Below, in pieces: positions 44,301 through 52,724 of a DNA stretch of 64,000 nucleotides. This DNA is from Anaerolineales bacterium (GTDB lineage Bacteria > Chloroflexota > Anaerolineae > Anaerolineales > Villigracilaceae). Where the stretch lies: positions 62,001 through 126,000 of the forward strand of contig JABFSL010000001.1 in assembly GCA_013140605.1 (NCBI GenBank). The letters run 5' to 3'. A program made the position numbers and the translations under genes. Below the pieces are notes generated by a model, which made no database searches, was not told the DNA's origin, and worked only from the letters and a program-made list of their open reading frames with translations. Every line of letters begins with the position of its first letter. Position 1 is the stretch's first letter.

Positions 44301-46525
44301 TTGACCAGCGACTCAGGATGTTTGAGCGCCTGACCCCAATCAACCCAACTCTCATAGGGTGTCAACTGACCATCATTCGTAGCCGCAAAGATCTGCTTGC
44401 GAACGTTGTTCAGCGAGGGAATGCCTTCACTGCGGGCGCGGGTCATGTTGATGGCCGGCAGATCGAGAGGCAGACCCACCAAATGATTGCGAAGCACGTC
44501 GGTGACGAATTCATCGATCTCGTTTCCGACCTGATCCGACATGCCCATGAAGATGGAGCCGGCGGCTTCCTGAGAAGTTAGCGGGCCGGCAGATCCACCA
44601 TCATAATATTCAGCGGGGTTAAGGAACCCGTCGAATAATGGAATATCGTTATTCGACCCATCAGCGTTGATGCGCGCGATATCCTCGGTCAACATGGAGT
44701 GGCCGAAGCGGTAGACCGCGTGGGCGAACTCAGCCGTGATGGCTGGGTCAACGTCTGTCTGATTGAAGGCGAAGGGCTCGAAGGGGTTGATCGCAGGTTG
44801 AACCTTGCGGGCGAACTCTTCGAATACCAAATGCTGATATTCCATTTCGGTCACGAAGCGGGCCGCCTGGAAGAGGCGCTCGCCGTTCCAGCCGTTCGCG
44901 CCAAGCGCGAGCTGCCAGTCGGCAAGGTTGGTAACGCCGCTTGTGTCACTGACAAGCACGTTCTCAATATAGTCAATGAGGCGGTCATGCTCGGTATGGA
45001 ATACCTGATGGACGGCGCTCAGTGCGATGTTTTCGTTACAACGGCCATCACCGCAAATAAAGTGCAGGTCGAGCAGTTCATTGTCATAAGTTCCAGCAGG
45101 AACCGGTGTGTCAAGGCTGCCACCAGCGATGGCATCAGCATCAGGGCCGCCCGCTGTAGGAGCGGCGCTATGAGCGATATCATTCAGGAAGGCGGTATCA
45201 ATAAAGAAGGCATCGACGGGAACAAGAACGGGATTGGTTGTATCGCCTTCAACAAGGCCGCTGGCAGTCACGTACTGGGGCAGACTGCGTAATGGGCCAG
45301 GGATGAATTTGCCATAAGCATCGGCGGCGATCATCGGGATATTGCCGACATTCGCATCCACGAGTTGAAGCCCAAGCACATTTGCCGCTTGATCCTTGAT
45401 CATCGCCCAACTGGCTAAACCGCCGTCAGCTGAACTAAGGAATTTGCCTGTTGAAACCGGAACGCCAGCGGTATTGTTCACATACTCGCGCAGGAATACC
45501 TGGTGCGAAGAATGTGAAGTATAGGTCTGGCTCTGGTCTACGAACGGGGTATCAGTATTTGGAGCATTGCGGAAGCCATCATCACCAGTCACGATGTGAC
45601 CGCGTGTCACAACCATGAACCGCAAATTGGCTGGCAAATCATCAGCGTTGCCGAAGATATGGTCATCTCCAGCGATCAGCGGGTCATCGGCCTTAAGCGG
45701 TACGAAGACGATGCCATTACCGCCGTTGGTGATCTTATCCAAGCCGTGATCAAAGAACTGTCCGAAGATCGTGAACAAACCATTGAATGGAGGGGAAAGC
45801 CCAACATCGGTGGTTACGTTCGGGATGAACAGTGTCTGGTATTGAGGCACACAACCCAGAGGCAGCCCATCGGTGCCGCCAGGAGTTGTCGGCTCGGTGA
45901 TACATGGAACGACACCTTCATTGCCCTGACTTCTAACAGGGAATCCGGCCGCTGCAATTGCGGCGGGGTTGGTTGAGGTCTGGTCCACGATCAAGTTGCT
46001 GATCATGCGGGGTTCAGAATCAACAACTGTTCCAGATGTTTGCTCATATGAAGTTTGTCCGGGAGGGCCAACAGGTCCGATACCGGGCACGTTGGAATCT
46101 TCCGCCGATCCGAACTCGGGAGTAGTCAGACGCGGGAATGTCTGGTCTGCCGCACCGAAGGTTTCCTGACCGGGCTGCAAGTTATTGCAGGTGCCATCCA
46201 CAGTGCGAAGACCGAAGGAGAGCATCGGGTTCACGACCTGGTCAGGACCAGGGCCGACAAGCGCTCCACATGGACCGGTTAAGGATGTGGTATTCGCCAC
46301 ATGATATTCAGCGATCTTGATCTGCTTGAGAATAAAAGCCAGATCGGCAGGCGTGACTGTAAATCCCTCTCCAACTACATTGGCGGCAGAAACCTGCGCG
46401 GTACCCACGCCAACGCTGGACATCAGGATCGACAGCATCACCATCATGAACATCGAGGTGCGTAATCCTATTCTTATCTTTCCATAAGAAACGCGAAGCA
46501 AACGATTAAAGATTTTAGTTTTCAT
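40982..46525 (-). CDS. MopA-like animal-type heme peroxidase with RTX repeats
   Basis: This 1847-residue secreted protein has a long signal peptide (about 1-48). The animal-type peroxidase domain covers about 200-800: distal His in FTIFGQFFDHGLD, VHQVFHTEHDRL, and proximal His in FAHAVYRFGHSML. From about 960 to 1160 there are hemolysin-type calcium-binding nonapeptides (GGAGNDIIEGGDGADVALGG and similar). An InlB-like repeat and three Ig-like repeats end the chain. Peroxidase plus RTX is the layout of MopA, the Mn(II)-oxidising peroxidase of Pseudomonas and Aurantimonas, so Mn(II) oxidation is the likely role. It is controlled by its own three-box promoter. Confidence 0.88.
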   Translation of the reverse strand: MKTKIFNRLLRVSYGKIRIGLRTSMFMMVMLSILMSSVGVGTAQVSAANVVGEGFTVTPADLAFILKQIKIAEYHVANTTSLTGPCGALVGPGPDQVVNPMLSFGLRTVDGTCNNLQPGQETFGAADQTFPRLTTPEFGSAEDSNVPGIGPVGPPGQTSYEQTSGTVVDSEPRMISNLIVDQTSTNPAAIAAAGFPVRSQGNEGVVPCITEPTTPGGTDGLPLGCVPQYQTLFIPNVTTDVGLSPPFNGLFTIFGQFFDHGLDKITNGGNGIVFVPLKADDPLIAGDDHIFGNADDLPANLRFMVVTRGHIVTGDDGFRNAPNTDTPFVDQSQTYTSHSSHQVFLREYVNNTAGVPVSTGKFLSSADGGLASWAMIKDQAANVLGLQLVDANVGNIPMIAADAYGKFIPGPLRSLPQYVTASGLVEGDTTNPVLVPVDAFFIDTAFLNDIAHSAAPTAGGPDADAIAGGSLDTPVPAGTYDNELLDLHFICGDGRCNENIALSAVHQVFHTEHDRLIDYIENVLVSDTSGVTNLADWQLALGANGWNGERLFQAARFVTEMEYQHLVFEEFARKVQPAINPFEPFAFNQTDVDPAITAEFAHAVYRFGHSMLTEDIARINADGSNNDIPLFDGFLNPAEYYDGGSAGPLTSQEAAGSIFMGMSDQVGNEIDEFVTDVLRNHLVGLPLDLPAINMTRARSEGIPSLNNVRKQIFAATNDGQLTPYESWVDWGQALKHPESLVNFVAAYGTHPTITSQTTIEGRRTAADQIVNGTVLPGPDLTFGTDCGTATPSPECADDIFPPTDSAEFMFSVGAWTNSAGNVSITGVDDIDLWVGGLAEHTNLFGGLLGSTFNYVFENQLTNLQNGDRFYYLARTPGMNLRAQLEGNSFSELVMRNTNAHTLKADPFATADCKFELGNLAGTSAGFSSFGSTVADDLASECAENLVLLRMPNGTIRYRLTNSVDPAGINGQGVYNGAPGIFVDRIFGGADNDTFWGGAGNDIIEGGDGADVALGGEGNDIITDLAGDDVHKGGPGNDAIDAGPGLDIIMGGEGKDFMNGGANSNEIFSGEGDDFAIGGQGMDAVFGDSGDDWMEGGDQPDLLMGDSSSLFFDDHNLPGHDVTIGQGGDDDYDTEGGDDIMVAGPGVEKNAGASGYDWSIGLADPQPQNADLNLRILPAGQPAIEVRDRFNEVEALSGWNFNDILRGDDIAPATVGGGGFIGCDALDAAGVARITGLNALVPASLLTVDSATLVANSTTMHCLLSGNVWGDGNIILGGSGSDLIEGRGANDIIDGDKYMNVRLSVRDNLGAQIGSTDLMGHQALTGNFGAGTTGMTLQQAVFAGLVDPGNIFIVRELLSNPGPGDLDTALFSGASADYTITANPNGSVTVAHTAALGGGGGGVTTDDGTDTLWNIELLAFTDGTFPAPENPCKTLALGHTGSGSDPIATPANSVGCAAGSYLPGESISLSGAVPTAGFQISGWTGTNNNASTAATNTVTMPVTNHSVTVNYVDSVPVVVSSNRVNANPTNRANVFFTVTFSESVTGVNAADFSLTTTGTISGAFVIGMTGTGSIRTVNVNTGSGDGTLRLNVADNNSIIDSASNPLGGPGLQNFTTGQTYTVDKTAPTVLSITRNNPNPLTNGASVTYLVTFSESVRNIVVADFSPNAGAGISGAAVTATSGTGATRFVVVSTGSGDGTLAVDLIDRNTILDTAGNVLGGAGVQSFTTGQAYTVDKTVPVVSSITLLNPDPTVLSQVQFLVTFSESVTGVNNADFLITRTGTIAGTSIASTTGTGATRTVTVNTGTGSGTIRLDVRDDDTIRDATTNRLGGTGINNGAYSIGPLYNVR

Positions 46526-46704
46526 GTTTTTTTTCCTTTTGATTCAAAGAATAAATTTTCATTGAAATGGACAACGAATTGATCTGGCATATTTTTTATG
46601 GGCGTCCTCCTTTTTCTGGAATTGAATTGTCTAAAATTTCAAAAATAAAAAGCAAAGTAGAAAGTCATTAAATATATTTAGACAATCTGTGTCATATTTA
46701 GACT

Positions 46705-46791
46705 ATATTATCTATAAAGCTGTTCAAGCAATATGGGCAAAGGGAGGTAACTCTCCCCTGACTTTAGTCTTTTAGTTATCCGACCTTAGTC
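46705..46791 (-). promoter_or_regulatory. Three-box promoter module 3 (peroxidase)
   Basis: Boxes lie at 46736-46745 (GGC..GGA), 46760-46769 (GAC..GTC) and 46782-46791 (GAC..GTC). The -10-like TAATAT (46710-46705) is at the common offset. It lies about 180 bases before the start codon, so a leader of roughly that length is implied. Confidence 0.68.
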
Positions 46792-46884
46792 GGATGACAG
46801 ATCTGTTCCTCCCGTGTTTTTTTATATTAGGCGTTCAAATAAAAAGTGAACAACAGTTCCCCTTTGACGGCAGGTAATGGAATA

Positions 46885-46920
46885 AAAAAAGACGGATGCT
46901 TTTTGGCATCCGTCTTTTTT
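46885..46920 (-). terminator. GGCATCCG-type terminator after the Fn3-rich gene
   Basis: AAAAAAGACGGATGC and GGCATCCGTCTTTTTT form a stem of about 14 bp around a short T-rich loop. It is one of three related terminators in this region. Confidence 0.8.
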
Positions 46921-46950
46921 ACCTGTAAATTTTCCCCTCAACAAAACTTA

Positions 46951-49900
46951 CTAACGCATCGTTATGAAACCATCTACATCTGCGCGGTTGGCCGTTGAGA
47001 GTGGGTTCCGGTTGCCCAAAACCTGAACAACGATCTGGTGTGATCGGCCAGCGGCAAGGCCGGAGACACTAAAGACTACCTTGCCAGTCTGTTGAACGGG
47101 AGCATAAAGGTCAATGGTCTGAGCTGCTCCGCCATCAATGCTGATGCTGATTCGACCACGGTTGGGCCCCACAGTGCTCACAAAGGAAACGCTTGAACCG
47201 GTGAACTTGAACTGAGCCTTGTCGCGATTAGTGGAGGCGAAGCGCACTGAGCCGCCAAAGGCTCCAGCCACAACCTGATTGGTCCAGGTACCGCTCACGC
47301 TCACAGCCTTCACATTTTCCTGGGTTGCAGTGTTCGCCAGAGTCGTCCCAGTGGAATATGCGCTGCAGTTGTTCGTAATATTGCAAGCTCGTACACGGAA
47401 GCTGTTCGAGGTGCCCGGGGTCAGGCTCACCACCACGCTGGTGGATGTTGGAATTGGCAATGCCACGTTTGCAAATGCGCCATTGTTGATGCTGCGCTGA
47501 AGTTCATAATGATCCACGACTCCAGTGGCGCTGGCCGTCCAACTCACCGTTACTGGGATGCTCGTAATACTAACCAATGAACCATTGGCTAACGCTTGAT
47601 TTGGTAAGCCTGGCGCGCTTGGGGCCGAGGAGTCGGTTCCTGTGCCGGTCAGCGGCACGGTCTGGAAGCTGGTATTGGCAGCATCATCCATGAAGCTCAG
47701 GTTTGCGCTGCGGGCGCCCAAAGCAGTCGGTGAGAACGTAACGGATACAGTACAGTTTGCGCCGGCAGCCAATGTAGCGCCGCAGGTATTGCCAACCATG
47801 GCAAAGTCAGCGGGGTTCGCACCAGCAAAATAAATCTTATTGATGGTCATGGTAGCAGTGCTGACATTGTTCAAAGTTATATTGCGAAGAGCACTGGTGG
47901 TTGCGGGCACAGCCGACTGGTTGCCAAAGTTCACGCTGGTGGGCGCAAAACTGGCTTGCGGGCGATTCGGCTCCGCAGGAGAGATACAGAAACCTGCTGA
48001 GGGGCCGCCGTCAGTTCCAGGGCCATTCTCGAAAATGGTGCTCTCATTGCCAATCAGAGGAGTACGGCCAAGCCACAATGAGATGGATTCAGCCGCCAAG
48101 GCCTTCGTCACATCTGCGGCGGTTAGACCGGTGTAAGTAGCAGTCCAGTTGGCTGTTGACCCATCGTAAACGAGGATGCCATCGCCGGTGCCGCCAGAAT
48201 CTGCGCGCAACAGGCGGCGTCCGTTTATATCAAAGGAGGCAGCAGTGCCAACAACCAGGCGGCTTTCGATCTGGCCGATCGGCAGGCGGATTCCATTTTC
48301 ATCCACAGCCACGCCATGAACCACCACTGTATTGGCATTAACCTGGATGGGACGTTCAGCGGTCACACCCGTCACTACAGTCTGGTCAGGCACACCTGCG
48401 GCATTGGTTACGCGGATGATATCGCCGGGGCGAATATCGGGTGTCGAAACTGCCCAACATGCGCCACTGGGGCCGGGGTGGTTAATTTCAGCCAGGCCAG
48501 TCACATCATCGGGAAGAACCGAATCAGACAGGTAAACTTCAATACCGTTGCGCAGCACGCTGACAACGACCGGACCCTCGCCCAAGTAGCCGTCACTCGA
48601 AACAAAGTCGCGAGCTGGGAAGGGGATGATGCTATGCGGAGCAAGCGGCGGATCATTCGCAACCGCGGCTGATGAGCCTGCGGACTGAGCTGAGCGATTA
48701 CCCGCAGAGTCCACAGCATCCACTGTATAGCTGTTCGTGCTGGCAGGCAAATTGATGTCGGCATAGCTAAGTGTGCTGCCGTTCAGGGTCGCGATTGCCA
48801 CACCGTTACGATAGAGGGTGTAGCCGGTCACAGCGATGTTATCGGTGGAAGCAGACCAGCTAATCACAATATTGCGGGCACGGACATCAGGCACACTGGC
48901 AACCACATCAGCGGGCACACTGGGCGCTTCAATATCGGGCGCAGGCGTGATATTTGCGATGACCGCAGATGTTTGGGCTGAACGGTTACCGGAGGCGTCA
49001 GCCGCGTCAATGCTGTAACTGTATGTGCCGATGGCAAGGCCGCTGTCAGTGTAGCTCGTTCCGTTTATGGCGGCAATCAAGACACTGTCGCGATAAACAC
49101 CATACTCAGTCACGCCCACATCATCAGTTGAAGCTGACCAATTAAGAGTTACCGAGTCGACACCAGACAAAGCGGTCAGGTCGCCGGGGATGCTTGGTGC
49201 AGTCACGTCGGGCAGAATCACACTGACAGGAGCCGCAAAGCCAGACAGGTTGCCATAGCGTTGGCCGAGGCCGGAAGCGATCTGTTCAACAATCGAGAGG
49301 CCTGCGCCGCGCGCTGAGGCTGAGTCGAATGCCTGCACTGTATAGATATGAGGGCCGGGGTTCACGCCCTGGTCAAGATAACTAATGGTGTTTGCGCCCA
49401 CATAGCGCAGCGGTTGACCATCACGTGTGATCAGATAGCCATAAATCGCAGTGTCGTCAGTGGATGCTGTCCAATCCAATTGAACCGTGCGAGCGGCACC
49501 GTTGGGAGTGGCGCTGAGAGAAGGCGTGCTGGGAGCAGTTACATCAGCCGCTTCCAGAGGTGAGGTACAAAACGCTGGAGAAGGTCCGGGCGGATCGAGC
49601 AAGCCCACCTCAAAGAGGGTGATCTCAACACCGGCCAAAGGATCACGGCCAAGCCAGAGAACGCGAGACTCAACATCCAGGGCGAGTTGCACATCATGAG
49701 CATCCAAGCCGGTATAGATGGCGGTCCATTTGGTTCCGGTTGGGTTATCGATCGTGTCATAAGAGATCGTCCCATCACCAGGAGCGCGGAGAGCGCGGCG
49801 GCTGTTCAAATTGAACGGGTCGCGGCTTGCGCCAACCAAACGTTGTTCCAGTTGATCAATCGGAAGTGGATTGCCATCGGCATCCTGTGCAGTTCCATAG

Positions 49901-51465
49901 ATTTGCACGGTACCGGGAGCGGTCACAACAGCCTTGTTGGCAGTGACGTTTGCCACGGTGACTTGATCAACGCTGCGGATGCTAAGATCGGGAGCGTAAG
50001 CAATCGTACGCACAATATCGCCAGCGCGCAATTCAGGAGTCACACCCGCCCAACATGCGCCGCCGGGATGATTCACTTCAACAATTCCATCCACAGGTGA
50101 CATGCCGTCAACCGACGAAACCACAAAGCCATTGCGGATCACCTGTACTGTTACCTGCTCATCGGGAAGGTAACCCTCGGCCGAAATGAAATCGCGCGAG
50201 GGGAAGGTCAAGATGGCGCGGCCACCGGCTGGCGGTTCATTTGCAACGCCAATAGCGACCTGACCAATGGTAATGGCGTTGGCGGGCGGAGCAGACTGTA
50301 CCGAGCGGTTACCTACCTCGTCGGCAGCATCAATGGTGTAATCATAGGTGCCGGCAGGGACGTTAAAGTCCACGTAGGTGGTCGGCGCCGGGGCGGTGCC
50401 GTCAGGGTTCTGCACGTTGGCAATCACCGCGCCATTACGGTAGATACCATAGGATGTCACACCGACATTGTCAGTGGAGGCGTCCCAAGTCAAGGTGACT
50501 GTGTTCGGCGTGCCGTTTGTGTTGGCTATCACGTTCTGGGGCACACTGGGCGGGATCAGTTCACTGCCAGGAGGCGGAGGCAGGATTTCTCCAGGTGCGG
50601 TACAAGGAGCCGCTGGACCAGCGGTGATGCCTGCGCCGATCTCGAAGATCGTTGCTTCCACGCCAGCGGCAGGGTTAGCGCCAAGCCAATGAATGCGTGC
50701 CTCAGCCTCAAGGGCGCGGGTCACATCATCGGGGAGCAAGTTATCGTAAGTGGCTGTCCATTTGATGCCGGCCGGGTTATCGATACTGATCGGGTCATAC
50801 TCAAGCACGCCATCGCTGGTTGCCGGGGCGGCAACGGCCCGCAGGGTGCGGCGGTTATTAAAGTCAAAAAGGTTGCCAGGTGAAACCAGACGCTGTTCCA
50901 ATTGATCAGCCGGGATCGGGTTGCCATTGACATCCTGCGCGGTGCCGTGAATCTGCACGGTGTTCGGGCCCGTCTGCACGGCGCGCTTCGAAACAACATT
51001 GGCCACAGTGGTCTGGTCGGCAACATTGGTTTGATCCACCGTTACGCGCAGCTTATCACCAGGGCGGATGTCAGGAGTAACACCATTCCAACAGTATCCG
51101 CCGGGATGGTTCACTTCGACAATGCCGTCGAATTCAGGGGTTGAAGGATCATCCACAGGCACCAAACCAGGGCCGGCAGTAACGATCCCTCCGCCAAATA
51201 TCGCAGAGTGAATGATCTCGATCGTGACTGTTTCAGTTTCGGCGTAGCCGGAAACGGAAACAAAATCGCGCTGAGAGAAAGCAATCAGCGAATGAGGAGC
51301 GATGGGCGGCTCATTGGTCGCGATCGGCGCGGCATAAACCGACGGCACCGATGTGGTTGCGATAAGGCTGAAGAGTAAAGCCAGGATCAGCACAGAGTTG
51401 TGCAATCTCAACCTTAACTTGCCATACCGTACACGAGAAAAGGGTTTTACGATACTGTTTATCAT
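46951..51465 (-). CDS. Giant secreted protein with Fn3 and repeated beta modules
   Basis: This 1504-residue protein has a long signal peptide (about 1-46, RVRYGKLRLRL then a hydrophobic stretch). Three copies of a module of about 200 residues start with PHSLIAFSQRDFVS-like text and contain EVNHPGG-CW-GVTPDIRPGD and DQLEQRLV. Fibronectin-III domains lie between them (VTLTWDASTDNVGVTSYGIYR). Then a Hydin-type domain (SVNFGNQSA ... CTVSVTFSPTALG), another Fn3 and a final beta domain. No catalytic motif is seen; it looks like an adhesive or matrix protein. It belongs to the three-box regulon. Confidence 0.8.
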   Translation of the reverse strand: MINSIVKPFSRVRYGKLRLRLHNSVLILALLFSLIATTSVPSVYAAPIATNEPPIAPHSLIAFSQRDFVSVSGYAETETVTIEIIHSAIFGGGIVTAGPGLVPVDDPSTPEFDGIVEVNHPGGYCWNGVTPDIRPGDKLRVTVDQTNVADQTTVANVVSKRAVQTGPNTVQIHGTAQDVNGNPIPADQLEQRLVSPGNLFDFNNRRTLRAVAAPATSDGVLEYDPISIDNPAGIKWTATYDNLLPDDVTRALEAEARIHWLGANPAAGVEATIFEIGAGITAGPAAPCTAPGEILPPPPGSELIPPSVPQNVIANTNGTPNTVTLTWDASTDNVGVTSYGIYRNGAVIANVQNPDGTAPAPTTYVDFNVPAGTYDYTIDAADEVGNRSVQSAPPANAITIGQVAIGVANEPPAGGRAILTFPSRDFISAEGYLPDEQVTVQVIRNGFVVSSVDGMSPVDGIVEVNHPGGACWAGVTPELRAGDIVRTIAYAPDLSIRSVDQVTVANVTANKAVVTAPGTVQIYGTAQDADGNPLPIDQLEQRLVGASRDPFNLNSRRALRAPGDGTISYDTIDNPTGTKWTAIYTGLDAHDVQLALDVESRVLWLGRDPLAGVEITLFEVGLLDPPGPSPAFCTSPLEAADVTAPSTPSLSATPNGAARTVQLDWTASTDDTAIYGYLITRDGQPLRYVGANTISYLDQGVNPGPHIYTVQAFDSASARGAGLSIVEQIASGLGQRYGNLSGFAAPVSVILPDVTAPSIPGDLTALSGVDSVTLNWSASTDDVGVTEYGVYRDSVLIAAINGTSYTDSGLAIGTYSYSIDAADASGNRSAQTSAVIANITPAPDIEAPSVPADVVASVPDVRARNIVISWSASTDNIAVTGYTLYRNGVAIATLNGSTLSYADINLPASTNSYTVDAVDSAGNRSAQSAGSSAAVANDPPLAPHSIIPFPARDFVSSDGYLGEGPVVVSVLRNGIEVYLSDSVLPDDVTGLAEINHPGPSGACWAVSTPDIRPGDIIRVTNAAGVPDQTVVTGVTAERPIQVNANTVVVHGVAVDENGIRLPIGQIESRLVVGTAASFDINGRRLLRADSGGTGDGILVYDGSTANWTATYTGLTAADVTKALAAESISLWLGRTPLIGNESTIFENGPGTDGGPSAGFCISPAEPNRPQASFAPTSVNFGNQSAVPATTSALRNITLNNVSTATMTINKIYFAGANPADFAMVGNTCGATLAAGANCTVSVTFSPTALGARSANLSFMDDAANTSFQTVPLTGTGTDSSAPSAPGLPNQALANGSLVSITSIPVTVSWTASATGVVDHYELQRSINNGAFANVALPIPTSTSVVVSLTPGTSNSFRVRACNITNNCSAYSTGTTLANTATQENVKAVSVSGTWTNQVVAGAFGGSVRFASTNRDKAQFKFTGSSVSFVSTVGPNRGRISISIDGGAAQTIDLYAPVQQTGKVVFSVSGLAAGRSHQIVVQVLGNRNPLSTANRADVDGFITMR

Positions 51466-51600
51466 GGTCTTTTTCCTTTCAAAATTGGTCCGATGGATGT
51501 TTCAAATCAGAAAGCAGGTTAATAATTTCTAAAAAAATTATCCTTTATAAAACTTCTAAAAAATCTGCTTTCTGAAATGAATCTGTAATACTTACGCTAC

Positions 51601-51664
51601 ATAATACAAGAAAGCACCTTAATGCAAAACGGACTAAAGTAGTCTACTTAGGCGGACTTTAGAG
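51601..51664 (-). promoter_or_regulatory. Three-box promoter module 4 (Fn3-rich protein)
   Basis: The proximal box is at 51632-51641 (GAC..GTA), the distal at 51655-51664 (GAC..GAG). The middle one is merged with the proximal in AGTAGTCTACT and is less regular. TATTAT (51606-51601) keeps the common offset. Confidence 0.55.
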
Positions 51665-51730
51665 TGAAAAAAGAGGGATAAAAAAGCTTGAATTTTTGGG
51701 GGATTCTTTGTTACAGTACTACATCTTAAT

Positions 51731-51868
51731 CTTACGCTGGATGGTGGGGGGTTTGCCCATAACCTCGTAAAAGGCTTTTCACAGTCTGAAAGCTTATCGA
51801 AAGAGCCTCTGCAATTTCCTGGTTTGATGTACCGACAGTTATGCTTTCAAGACTTCGCGTTCCCATTA
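51731..51868 (-). pseudogene. Remnant of a NarL-type response regulator gene
   Basis: This stretch matches the 3' part of the regulator gene at 55126-55320: CTTACGCTGGATG at its left end, then GCTTATCGAAAGAGC and GCAATTTCCTGGTTTGATG, which encode the LuxR-type helix-turn-helix. Part of the middle is deleted and the 5' half is absent. It is a duplicated, decayed copy. Confidence 0.8.
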
Positions 51869-51960
51869 GACATGCCAAGCACGGCATAAATTGCGTTTTT
51901 TTATTAGCTACAGAGAGTACACAGAGAAAGCTGAACTATCCTGCAAAGACCGCCAGTTCA

Positions 51961-52527
51961 TCATCCCGTTTCGTGATCGAAAGAATTGCTTCCCCTCATA
52001 AATCCTTCCAGGATCAATATCAGAAAAATGGCGATTCCCAAATTGATCAGCGCCAGGTATATTCCATCCTGCAGAAATACATGATAACGAAGCGCCTGGG
52101 GGCTGGGGAAAATCCATAACAAAGTCTTCAGTAATAGATTGCTGGCAGGGGGAATTTTGCGACAAAGGCTTAACTGAATGGCAACTCCATTGCCGATCCC
52201 GGTTCCAAAGATCCTGTTGGCTTCCATCAGGATAATGGATAAAGTAGTCAACCCTCCCAGAATGGACGCTGTTAGCATGGACTGTGTTGAGGGAGACATG
52301 CGTCCATGGGAAAGGTCAATCAGCCATTGGGCAAGCGCAACACTGACCCAAACCGCCAGCATAACCGGCAGCAGGAGGATCATCGTATCGCGCGACCAGC
52401 TCGAGTTGGATGGAAAACTCATCCGTGTGTTAAATCCAAACTCGTGCCACACAGTCAGCCATGCAACGCTGCCAAAGGCAATCAAAACTGCAAGCGCAGA
52501 TTTCTTGGGCAAAGTATCAAATGTCAT
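51961..52527 (-). CDS. Five-helix membrane protein related to the giant oxidase N-terminus
   Basis: This 188-residue protein has about five helices. Its text parallels residues 1-190 of the giant oxidase: LLLPVMLAVWVSVALAQWLIDLSHGRMS against LLPVFLAVLIGTALAQWLVDRSNGRLS, and VFLQDGIYLALINLGIAIFL against VLLQDGVSLALINMGITMLL. It is thus a stand-alone version of that membrane module. AAGG precedes the ATG. It lies 197 bases after the Tat-exported oxidase on the same strand, suggesting that the oxidase works with this membrane part, perhaps as an anchor. Confidence 0.75.
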   Translation of the reverse strand: MTFDTLPKKSALAVLIAFGSVAWLTVWHEFGFNTRMSFPSNSSWSRDTMILLLPVMLAVWVSVALAQWLIDLSHGRMSPSTQSMLTASILGGLTTLSIILMEANRIFGTGIGNGVAIQLSLCRKIPPASNLLLKTLLWIFPSPQALRYHVFLQDGIYLALINLGIAIFLILILEGFMRGSNSFDHETG

Positions 52528-52724
52528 TTTGTTAGCCTTTCAGTATCTTATAGAATTACTCACTGCTTGCTCTCGAAGCGTTTGTGATCCTATACAATGG
52601 CTCCACGATTTGCCTGATTGGAATTGCCTGTTAGGCACCCAGAGTCTGCCCTATGTTGGATAGTGCAAACTCCGGGTGCGTTTCATAAAAAGTATGGTTC
52701 CACAGTCTGTTGCTTATCAGGCGC

